From NCBI GenBank assembly GCA_001899635.1, contig MKVQ01000023.1:99815-163814 (forward strand): 64,000 bases of DNA, read 5' to 3'. This document shows positions 24,527-31,950 of this stretch, piece by piece. Origin of the DNA: Myxococcales bacterium 68-20. GTDB lineage: Bacteria > Myxococcota_A > Polyangia > Polyangiales > Polyangiaceae. Position numbers and translations under genes: made by a program. Below the pieces are notes generated by a model. It saw only the letters and a list, made by a program, of their open reading frames with translations. It did not search any database and had not been told where the DNA came from. Position 1 is the stretch's first letter, and each line of letters begins with the position of its first letter.

Positions 24527-25810
24527 ATGAGAAATCGCATGAGCTCCCCTCCCCCGCGCGCACTGCCGCGCCGCGCGATTCTCCAGAGCGGTCTCGCCGG
24601 CCTCGCGACGTTGCTGAGCGGGTCGGTCTTCGGCTGCTCGAAGGACAACGTCATCGGCGCGATCGACACGGGCGAGGGGGACGGCGGCGCGGATGCAGGC
24701 GATCCGGAGCTCCCGTACAGGCCGATCGCGCGGCCGCGGCTCGTCTCGACGATCGCGGCGATCGGTCCGCTCGGGGATCCCGACGCGAACGGCGTGCGCG
24801 TCGCCGCGGGCTTCACCGCTCGGGTCGTCGCCAAGACGAACACGCTGCCGGTCCCGGGCAAGAGCTACAAGTGGCACGCGATCCCCGACGGCGGCGGGAC
24901 GTTCCCCACCGAGGACGGCGGCTGGATCTACGTCTCGAACTCGGAGATTCCGTTCGCCGGCGGCGTGGGCGCGCTCCGCTTCGACGCCGCCGGCAACATC
25001 GTCGACGCGTATCGCGTCCTCGACGGCACGAACGTGAACTGCGCCGGAGGTCCGACCCCGTGGAACACGTGGCTCTCCTGCGAAGAGGTCTACCGCGGAC
25101 AGGTCTACGAGTGCGATCCGTGGGGTGAGCACCCGGCGATCGTTCGACCGGCGCTCGGGACGTTCATGCACGAAGCGGCGACCTTCGATACGGTCGCGCA
25201 TCGCGTCTACCTCACCGAAGACGAGAAGGACGGCTGCCTCTACCGCTTCGTCCCCGACAAGCTGGGCTCGCACGGGTTCCCGAACCTCTCGGCCGGCACG
25301 CTCGAGGTGGCCGAGGTGAAAGCCGACGGCAGCGTCGTCTGGCACGCTCTCCCCGATCCCCGCTTCGAAGGCGACGTGCCCACGCGCTACCAGATCGCCG
25401 CCGCAACGCACTTCGACGGCGGCGAGGGCATCTGGTGGCACGATGGCGTCGTCTACTTCACGACCAAGGGCGACGACCGCGTCTGGGCGCACGACACGCG
25501 AGGCGAGCGCATGTCGGTCCTCTACGACGCCGCCACGGCGCCGGATCCGATCCTCACCGGCGTCGACAACGTCACGGTCTCAGCCTCGGGCGACGTGCTC
25601 GTGGCCGAGGACGGCGGAGACATGCAGGTCGTCGCGATCCTACCGTCGGGCGAGCTCAAGCCGCTCGTGCAGGTCGTCGACTATCCCGACAGCGAGATCA
25701 CCGGCCTCGCCTTCGATCCGTCGGGCACCCGCCTCTACTTCAACTCGCAGCGTGGACCGCGAGGCGGGACGACGTTCGAGATCACGGGGCCGTTCCACGC
25801 TCCGGCGTGA
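24527..25810 (+). CDS. PhoX-family (DUF839) protein
   Basis: 427 residues (423 if ATG 24539 is used). The N-terminus has a twin-arginine-type signal (LPRRAILQSGLAGLATLLSG) ending in a lipobox-like VFGCS, then an Asp/Gly spacer. Family signatures: NCAGGPTPWNTWLSCEEV, HEAATFDTVAHRVYLTED, LYRFVPDKLG, and a C-terminal propeller part with LTGVDNVTVSASGDVLVAED and GLAFDPSGTRLYFNSQ. PhoX enzymes are Tat-exported, calcium/iron-dependent alkaline phosphatases; members of the wider DUF839 family are not all phosphatases. Convergent with the O-antigen-ligase-like gene, with only 11 bp between stops. Confidence 0.88.
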   Translation: MRNRMSSPPPRALPRRAILQSGLAGLATLLSGSVFGCSKDNVIGAIDTGEGDGGADAGDPELPYRPIARPRLVSTIAAIGPLGDPDANGVRVAAGFTARVVAKTNTLPVPGKSYKWHAIPDGGGTFPTEDGGWIYVSNSEIPFAGGVGALRFDAAGNIVDAYRVLDGTNVNCAGGPTPWNTWLSCEEVYRGQVYECDPWGEHPAIVRPALGTFMHEAATFDTVAHRVYLTEDEKDGCLYRFVPDKLGSHGFPNLSAGTLEVAEVKADGSVVWHALPDPRFEGDVPTRYQIAAATHFDGGEGIWWHDGVVYFTTKGDDRVWAHDTRGERMSVLYDAATAPDPILTGVDNVTVSASGDVLVAEDGGDMQVVAILPSGELKPLVQVVDYPDSEITGLAFDPSGTRLYFNSQRGPRGGTTFEITGPFHAPA

Positions 25811-25821
25811 CGTCGGGCGCG

Positions 25822-27417
25822 CTACCGAGCAGTGAGGCTCGTGCAGCGGGCCTCGAGCTCGGCGCGGGCCGGCGACGCCGGCGAGGACCTCGTGACGGCA
25901 TCGAGGTGAGCCCTGGCGCGATCGCAACGGCCCTCGGCGATCCAGCCCTCCGCCGCGACGAGGCGAAGGGCGACGTCTCCCGGATCGAGACGAGCGGCAC
26001 GATCGAAGTCGCCGGTGTCGCGCGCCCGTGAAGCGACCTGGAGCGAGGCCACGCGGCGCGCCGCCGGCACCGCGGCGGCCACGAGCGCGACTGCCGCGAA
26101 CGCATACACGCGGTCGCGATCCGACGAACGTTCGCCGTAGCGCGACGACTCGACCTCCGCACGCGCCGCGGTCGACGACAGCCCGACGACCCACGCGACC
26201 AGGAAGAGCGCCGCCGGGGTCTGGAGCACGGCGTCGAGCGACGCCATCACAAGGGCCGCGAGCAGCGTCGCCCGCCGGATGGCCCGATGCGCGCGCGAGG
26301 GCCCGCCCTGGCGAACGAGCAGCGCCCCGAGCGCCGCGAGCACGAAGGTCGCGACGAGCCCGCGCTCGGCCGCGAAGCCGAGAAGGTCGCTGTTCGGGAG
26401 GCGGTTCACCGGCGAGAGCCCTTCGTGCACGGTGGGGTCGCCGCGGCGAGCGAACGAGAGGTAGTGCCCGGCCCAGTTCCCCGGCCCGACGCCAAGCCCG
26501 GGATGCGCCACAACCATACGCCAGGTCGTTGCATACTGCACGAGACGCCCGCCACCGCTCGCCGTCGATGGATCGACGAGGTGCGCGAGCGAGTCGCGGT
26601 ACGGGTGCGCGCTCCTCCACCTGAGCGTCGTCGGGAGGACGAGCGCGAGGGACAAGCCGAGCGCGACCGCGATCCCCACACGTCGAGCACGCCGGCCGGT
26701 CTCGTTCGCTCCGTCGCGAGCGCGGAAGAGGACGAGTGCGAGCACGACGAGGAGCACGAGCCCCGCGAGCCATGCGCTCCGCGTCCGCGTGAGCACGACC
26801 GCGGTCGTCGAGATCGCGGCCACGACGAGCGCCGCGCGACGCCGCCACGCGGCTCCATCGGCGAGGCCTGCATAGGCGACCACCGGCGCGCCGGCGACGA
26901 GCAGCTCCGCAGCGACGTTTCGCTCACCGAGCAGCCCACCCGGCGCATGGCGGAGCGCGGAGAGTCGGACGACACCGAGCGCTTCGACGAGCACCGAGCC
27001 TGCCGCGACGCCGAGCGGCAGCAGCAGGGCGACGAGCCCGAGATCGCGCGCATCGCGACCGATCGCGCGCGCCACGAGAAAGACGACGAGCCCCGAGATC
27101 CACAGCGTCGCCGAACGCACCGCGAGCCAGGGAGCGGGCGCGCCCGCCGCCGATGCGAGCTCCAATGCGACGAGCACGCCGGTGACCAGCGCCACGGCGT
27201 CGCGACCGACACGAAGGCTCGACCACGCCGCCGCCGCGGCGAGCGCCGCAGCGCCGAGCACGAGCACGAGCTCCTGCGCGAGGAACACGTGCGCATGCGC
27301 CGACGTCGACGAGCGCGCATCGACGCGCGCGCAGAGGACCACGAGCAGGATCAGCGGTCCCGCGAGCGCGAGCGCGGTGAGCGCTGGCCGGCGCTCACCT
27401 GCGCGCTCGCCGGTCAT
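25822..27417 (-). CDS. O-antigen ligase / Wzy-like polymerase family membrane protein
   Basis: 531 residues from MTGERAGERRP, the ATG that overlaps the preceding stop (ATGA at 27414-27417). It has roughly a dozen hydrophobic helices (ALTALALAGPLILLVVL, LVLVLGAAALAAAAAW and so on). The family-type periplasmic loop reads HPGLGVGPGNWAGHYLSFA with Arg/His-rich surroundings (NRLPNSDLLGFAAERGLVA), as in WaaL/Wzy_C proteins. A C-terminal soluble part (FDRAARLDPGDVALRLVAAE) is TPR-like. Expected to ligate or polymerise surface polysaccharide in the inner membrane. No other polysaccharide genes are nearby, so the substrate is open. Confidence 0.82.
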   Translation of the reverse strand: MTGERAGERRPALTALALAGPLILLVVLCARVDARSSTSAHAHVFLAQELVLVLGAAALAAAAAWSSLRVGRDAVALVTGVLVALELASAAGAPAPWLAVRSATLWISGLVVFLVARAIGRDARDLGLVALLLPLGVAAGSVLVEALGVVRLSALRHAPGGLLGERNVAAELLVAGAPVVAYAGLADGAAWRRRAALVVAAISTTAVVLTRTRSAWLAGLVLLVVLALVLFRARDGANETGRRARRVGIAVALGLSLALVLPTTLRWRSAHPYRDSLAHLVDPSTASGGGRLVQYATTWRMVVAHPGLGVGPGNWAGHYLSFARRGDPTVHEGLSPVNRLPNSDLLGFAAERGLVATFVLAALGALLVRQGGPSRAHRAIRRATLLAALVMASLDAVLQTPAALFLVAWVVGLSSTAARAEVESSRYGERSSDRDRVYAFAAVALVAAAVPAARRVASLQVASRARDTGDFDRAARLDPGDVALRLVAAEGWIAEGRCDRARAHLDAVTRSSPASPARAELEARCTSLTAR

Positions 27418-28817
27418 CGGCAGCTGTCGTTGCACGAGATCGACTTGCTCTCGCACTCCTGCCCGCCGCACGCGGCGTCGCACTCGGCCTTCGTCGTGCA
27501 CCACTTCCGCTCGCCCGGCTTCTTGCGGCAGAGCGCGCCGACCTGATGCCCCGACCAGCAGCTCTCGATCTCCTTGCCGAGCTTCCTCTCGAACTCGTAC
27601 TTGTCGACGTCGCAGATCTTCTTCTTCGTGCACGCAGCGAGGTGGCACCTGTTGGCCTTCGGGGCGAAGCAGAGCTGCTCGCACGCGTAGACGCGATCGG
27701 CATACGCCAGGTTCGTCGACAGGTCGGCGAGCGCCTCGACCTGGTGATCGTGGACGAAGGAGAAGTGCATCAGCTCGTGATAGAGCGTCGAGGCCTGCTC
27801 CCAGTCCGCGGCGGTGAAGAGGAGCGGGTTGATCCAGAGGAGCGCGCGGGCGGGGAACACGTCGCCGTAGCCCCCGTCATTCGCGGCGACGAACGTCTTG
27901 TCGTCGGTACACTTGAAGTCGAAGCTCGTAGTCGCGACCTGGCGGAGCATCCGGAAGCGGATGTCCGGCATCCCGGCCGCCGCCATGCACGACGCACCGC
28001 CGCTCGTCGCCCGCTCGAGGAGCGACTCGAGCTTCATGAGCTGCTCCGGCGTGCACGCAACCTCATGCGGCGACGGCGGGAACGGAGACGCCGGACGGGG
28101 CGGCGTGCTCGGCGGCGGAGTCTGCCCCGGCTCGGGATCGCCGGTGCATTTGCGGGCGACGCGAGCCCCCTGGTACGTGGCGGTCGTCGCGAGCCGCCCG
28201 TCGTCGTCTTCGGCCTCCTCCGTGACGTCGACGCTGAGCCCGCCTTCGAGGACCTTCACCGTGGTGCGCGCCTTGATTTGACCGCTCGGCGTGACGCGCT
28301 CGGAGATCATCGAGACGTTCGGCACCGCGGTCTCCCTCAGCTCCGCGAAGCCGTCGGCGTCGAGGTCGCCTCGGACCTCCTTCTTGCCGTCGGCGGCGGT
28401 CGACCACGACATGATCGCCGCCGTCCGCTTCACCTCGAACGTCTCCTGGTCGACCGTGATGCCGAAGGGTGGTGACAAGACGGCGGAGAACGTCTCCCGG
28501 TCTCCGCTCTTCTTCACGAACAGGCGCGTGCAGCCCTTGACCGAGAGGGGGATGTCCGTGTCGCCACGTTTGTACGCCGCGCGCGCCTCGTGGATGCCCG
28601 CCTCGGTCGTCTCGTCGTCGGTGATGCTCTCGCATCGGGAGACGAGCTCCTGGACGTAACCGTCGAGCTCAGGCGGTTCCTCGACGCCGCCGTCGGTCGT
28701 GATGGGCGGCGAGTCGTGGCTCGAGCCGCTGTTCGAGTCGCGCTCGCACGCGATGACGGCCAAAAGACCGGCCGCTAGCGCAAGAAAGCCAAGTCGTCCG
28801 GTAAGCGATCCTTTCAT
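27414..28817 (-). CDS. HExxH-containing (putative zinc metallopeptidase) lipoprotein
   Basis: 467 residues. Lipoprotein signal GLLAVIACERD. Residues 50-230 form a beta-rich region with a calcium-like acidic motif (RGDLDADGFAELRE). A Pro-rich linker (PPPSTPPRPASPFPPSP) leads to a C-terminal domain with LYHELMHFSFVHDHQVEAL, an HExxH zinc motif with further His residues. The Cys-rich tail (CEQLCFAPKANRCHLAACTK to CGGQECESKSISCNDSC) suggests disulfide stabilisation outside the cell. It is translationally coupled to the O-antigen-ligase-like gene. Proteolytic activity is inferred from the motif; the family is not recognised. Related Cys-rich ends occur in other myxobacterial secreted proteases. 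Confidence 0.8.
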   Translation of the reverse strand: MKGSLTGRLGFLALAAGLLAVIACERDSNSGSSHDSPPITTDGGVEEPPELDGYVQELVSRCESITDDETTEAGIHEARAAYKRGDTDIPLSVKGCTRLFVKKSGDRETFSAVLSPPFGITVDQETFEVKRTAAIMSWSTAADGKKEVRGDLDADGFAELRETAVPNVSMISERVTPSGQIKARTTVKVLEGGLSVDVTEEAEDDDGRLATTATYQGARVARKCTGDPEPGQTPPPSTPPRPASPFPPSPHEVACTPEQLMKLESLLERATSGGASCMAAAGMPDIRFRMLRQVATTSFDFKCTDDKTFVAANDGGYGDVFPARALLWINPLLFTAADWEQASTLYHELMHFSFVHDHQVEALADLSTNLAYADRVYACEQLCFAPKANRCHLAACTKKKICDVDKYEFERKLGKEIESCWSGHQVGALCRKKPGERKWCTTKAECDAACGGQECESKSISCNDSCR

Positions 28818-28874
28818 CTCCCCCCTAATCAGCGCGGGGCGGGGTTTTCATCACTTAATCGACATCGAGGCCGT

Positions 28875-28892
28875 GTCACCCGGTCGGGTGAC
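28875..28892. promoter_or_regulatory. Palindrome between divergent genes
   Basis: GTCACCC, 4-nt GGTC, GGGTGAC: perfect 7-bp arms midway between the metallopeptidase lipoprotein and gnd starts. It could serve as an operator or a leader hairpin. No regulator gene is adjacent. Confidence 0.35.
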
Positions 28893-29029
28893 GCTGGCGC
28901 CGACCCCGAGCAACTGCGGCCGCCGCGCCACGTTCGCTGCTTCCCAAGGCGTCAGCGGTCGTCGTGCCTCACGGCTCCCGCCGGTCTGGACTATGCTGCC
29001 GGCCTCACGCGAAGGAGAGGTTGGTCGAC

Positions 29030-30499
29030 ATGAATACGCAAGGCGACATCGCGCTCATCGGGCTGGCGGTCATGGGGCAGAACCTCATCCTCAACATGAA
29101 CGACCACGGCTTCACGGTCGTCGCCTACAACCGGACCGTCTCGAAGGTCGACGAGTTCCTGGCCAAGGAGGCGAAGGGCACGAAGGTGATCGGCGCCAGC
29201 TCGATCCCGGACATGGTCGCGAAGCTGAAGAAGCCGCGCCGCGTGATGATGCTGGTCAAGGCCGGGCCTGCCGTCGATGACCTCATCCAGCAGCTCGTCC
29301 CCCACCTCGAGCCGGGCGACATCATCATCGACGGCGGCAACTCGCTCGCTCAGGACACCGCGCGTCGGGTCCGCGAGGTCGAGGCGAAGGGCCTCCTCTA
29401 CGTCGGCACCGGCGTCTCCGGCGGCGAAGAGGGCGCGCGGCGCGGGCCGAGCATCATGCCGGGCGGCTCGCCGGCGGCGTGGCCGCACCTCCGCCCGATC
29501 TTCCAGGGCGTCGCCGCGAAGGTCGAAGGCGGTGCCCCGTGTTGCGACTGGGTCGGCGAAGGCGGCGCCGGCCACTACGTCAAGATGGTCCACAACGGGA
29601 TCGAGTACGGCGACATGCAGCTCATCGGCGAGGCCTACCACCTGATGAAGGAGGGCCTCGGCATGTCGTACGACGAGATGCACGAGGTCTTCGCCGAGTG
29701 GAACCAGGGCGTGCTCGACAGCTACCTCATCGAGATCACCCGTGACATCCTCGCGTTCAAGGAGCCCGACGGCACGCCGCTCGTCGAACGCATCCTCGAC
29801 ACCGCCGGACAGAAGGGCACCGGCAAGTGGACGGTCCAAGACTCGATGGAGCACGGGATCCCGATCACGCTGATCTCGGAGGCCGTGTACGCGCGCTTCG
29901 TCTCGGCGCTCAAGGACGAGCGCGTCGCCGCCTCGAAGGTACTCGAAGGACCGACGATCCCGCGCATCGAGGTCGCCGGCGACGCGGGCAAGCGGGCGAT
30001 GATCGACGCCATCCGCGATGCCCTCTACGCGTCGAAGATGATCAGCTACGCCCAGGGCTACATGCTGATGCGCGCCGCCGCAAAGGCCAACGGGTGGAAC
30101 CTCAACTACGGCGGAATCGCGCTCATGTGGCGGGGCGGGTGCATCATCCGCAGCCGCTTCCTCGGCAAGATCAAGGACGCCTTCGACCGCGACGCCTCGC
30201 TCGTGAACCTGCTCCTCGATCCGTACTTCAAGGGCGAGATCGAGCGCGCGCAGCCCGGATGGCGGAAAGCGATCGCCGGCGCGGTGACGGCGGGGATCCC
30301 CGTGCCCGCGTTCTCGACGGCGCTGGCCTTCTACGACTCGTATCGCTCCGCGCGGCTTCCCGCGAACCTGCTCCAGGCCCAGCGCGACTACTTCGGCGCC
30401 CACACGTACGAGCGCACCGACGGACCGCGCGGTGAGTTCCACCACACCAACTGGACCGGACGCGGCGGAGAGACCTCGAGCTCCACGTACAACGCCTGA
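29030..30499 (+). CDS. gnd: 6-phosphogluconate dehydrogenase, decarboxylating
   Basis: 489 residues from MNTQGDIALIG, with the ribosome binding site GAAGGAGAG upstream. NADP-binding GLAVMGQNLILNMNDHG motif at the N-terminus, DGGNSLAQDTARR, GVSGGEEGARRGPSIMPGG (substrate loop), GGAGHYVKMVHNGIEYGDMQ (catalytic Lys and Asn) and a full C-terminal domain ending SARLPANLLQAQRDYFGAHT. Oxidises 6-phosphogluconate to ribulose 5-phosphate and CO2 with NADPH formation in the cytoplasmic pentose phosphate pathway. Length matches the long (about 470-490 residue) dimeric type. Stands alone; no zwf or pgl next to it. Confidence 0.97.
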   Translation: MNTQGDIALIGLAVMGQNLILNMNDHGFTVVAYNRTVSKVDEFLAKEAKGTKVIGASSIPDMVAKLKKPRRVMMLVKAGPAVDDLIQQLVPHLEPGDIIIDGGNSLAQDTARRVREVEAKGLLYVGTGVSGGEEGARRGPSIMPGGSPAAWPHLRPIFQGVAAKVEGGAPCCDWVGEGGAGHYVKMVHNGIEYGDMQLIGEAYHLMKEGLGMSYDEMHEVFAEWNQGVLDSYLIEITRDILAFKEPDGTPLVERILDTAGQKGTGKWTVQDSMEHGIPITLISEAVYARFVSALKDERVAASKVLEGPTIPRIEVAGDAGKRAMIDAIRDALYASKMISYAQGYMLMRAAAKANGWNLNYGGIALMWRGGCIIRSRFLGKIKDAFDRDASLVNLLLDPYFKGEIERAQPGWRKAIAGAVTAGIPVPAFSTALAFYDSYRSARLPANLLQAQRDYFGAHTYERTDGPRGEFHHTNWTGRGGETSSSTYNA

Positions 30500-30727
30500 C
30501 GGCGAGACGCGGGCGCCGCGCGGAGCCTACGAAACCGCCAATCTCCCCGCTCCTCATCCCGGCCCGACCACGAGACGCCCCGCCGCGCTGAGCGCGAGCG
30601 GTACTCGTTTCGCGCGATTGGGAGCGCGGAGCACTTCCGAGCTGCGTCTTCAACGGCTGCTAAGCGTGGAATCGCCACCCAGAGTTGCGTGTCGAGTCAG
30701 TTCGAATCACCGCCGCCGGATCCGGTG

Positions 30728-31309
30728 TCAACGGCCATTGGCAGGGCCGCCACACGCAGAGACATCGAACGGCATTGGACACCCACATCGCGCTTCACTC
30801 GAGCCCGCTAGATCACCGAAACTGCAGTCCTTGGCGTCGTACTTCTTCCAACTTTCCAAGTGTTCTTGCAGGGAGATCGGCTGCCCCCGCAATTGCTGCC
30901 AAAGCGCCAGAAGAACAAGTGCAGACATGTTGTCCGGATGGCAGACGCCGTGGTCAACAAAGTACTGCGCGAGCCGCGTCATTCCGCCTTCGTTTGCCGG
31001 CAACGCCCTCACCCAGTTGGCTCGAATACCTACTCCCAGACCGAAGTGTTCAAGAGCGGGACCGTCCGGGTGTCTGGCGAAGGCTTCGAGTTCTCGCGCT
31101 GGGACCGTGCTGCGCATCTCCCGCACGGCATCACAGATGTCCGTAGGAATGTAGAAGCCCGTAGCGCTTGAAGGATCCCTCCTCAAATTCGAAGCTCGCC
31201 CCAGACAGCAAAGCCCAGCAGCTCCCAACCCAAATGCAACAACCGTGGCGCGCACAATGGTTCGAAATCGCGATCCATGACGGTCTAGTTTCATTTTCGG
31301 GACGGGCAT
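30728..31309 (-). CDS. DUF6794-like domain protein
   Basis: 193 residues from MPVPKMKLDRHG (ATG 31294 is also possible). One N-terminal hydrophobic segment (TIVRATVVAFGLGAAGLCCL) suggests a signal or anchor. The rest (YIPTDICDAVREMRSTVPA, HFGLGVGIRANWVRALPANE, MSALVLLALWQQLRGQPISL) matches the pattern of the small DUF6794 family, whose function is unknown. Base composition is lower in GC than the surroundings, and the gene sits beside a decayed IS4-type transposase, which suggests horizontal arrival. Confidence 0.75.
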   Translation of the reverse strand: MPVPKMKLDRHGSRFRTIVRATVVAFGLGAAGLCCLGRASNLRRDPSSATGFYIPTDICDAVREMRSTVPARELEAFARHPDGPALEHFGLGVGIRANWVRALPANEGGMTRLAQYFVDHGVCHPDNMSALVLLALWQQLRGQPISLQEHLESWKKYDAKDCSFGDLAGSSEARCGCPMPFDVSACGGPANGR

Positions 31310-31379
31310 CACTCTGTCGCTCTCCACGCTACCGGTCGAAGCCTGAAGAGTCCCCGCATTTCGCATCATAGAAGTCCGA

Positions 31380-31826
31380 AGAGTTCCCTCCCTCTCATCG
31401 GCGTTTCGCGGCCTGCGAGCGTCGCCTTCTCGACCGTCCTCAAAACGAGCGGCGTCGCACGGTCGTGCGGCGTGATCAGATCGGGGAGATCGTCGCGTGA
31501 CTGTCCTTGTCGAGCTCAGTCCAAGTCGAGAGCGACCACGAGCGGCTTCCGATCCCCCACAACGAACCGCCCCCCACGGCTCGAACAGTCGTCAGAGCGT
31601 TAGCCCGTCGTTGCTCGAGAGCCGACCGACCTGCTTGGTCACGTGCTTCGGGTCGCGTCCGCGGGCCGCTGCCGATCCCCCGGCCGATGGCGTGGGTCGC
31701 AAGGTTCGCTGCCGGCAGCACGCCCGTCACCGCAAACGCGACGGAAGGCACGCGCTTCGCGTGCAAGTCCTCGCCGAGAAGTCCGTCCACGAACCGCTCA
31801 GCACTCTGACCTACAACGCTTGACGA
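31380..31826 (-). pseudogene. Decayed IS4-family transposase (N-terminal fragment with frameshifts)
   Basis: Read leftward, protein-like IS4 transposase segments appear in successive frames. First ERFVDGLLGEDLHAKRV and LPAANLATHAIGRGI; then, after a frameshift, ARGRDPKHVTKQVGRLSSN followed by a stop; then STWTELDKDSHATI back in the first frame; then, after a further shift, DLITPHDRATPLVLRTVEKA. This order matches the N-terminal third of IS4-type transposases. The rest, including most of the DDE core, is missing, and no terminal inverted repeats were found. It is therefore a non-functional relic. Confidence 0.75.
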
Positions 31827-31900
31827 GCAGGCCCGGTCGCCGCGAAGACGACGAAGCCGCGCAGTCTCCCCTCCTTCCCGCTTCTACGGGCGCGGGACGT

Positions 31901-31938
31901 CTTGCTCATCGTGTCTTGCTCACGTGTCTTGCTCACGT
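31901..31938 (+). repeat. Three tandem copies of a 13-14-nt unit before the histidine kinase gene
   Basis: CTTGCTCATCGTGT (31901), CTTGCTCACGTGT (31915) and CTTGCTCACGT (31928) run head to tail and stop 12 bp before the kinase ATG at 31951. They could be protein-binding sites, or a product of slippage. Confidence 0.6.
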
Positions 31939-31950
31939 ACACTGAGGCCC

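Noticed and set aside
30690-30720. tRNA-like T-loop GTTCGAATC
   Set aside because: Flanking bases do not form the 5-bp T-stem, and no acceptor, D or anticodon arm could be folded around it.
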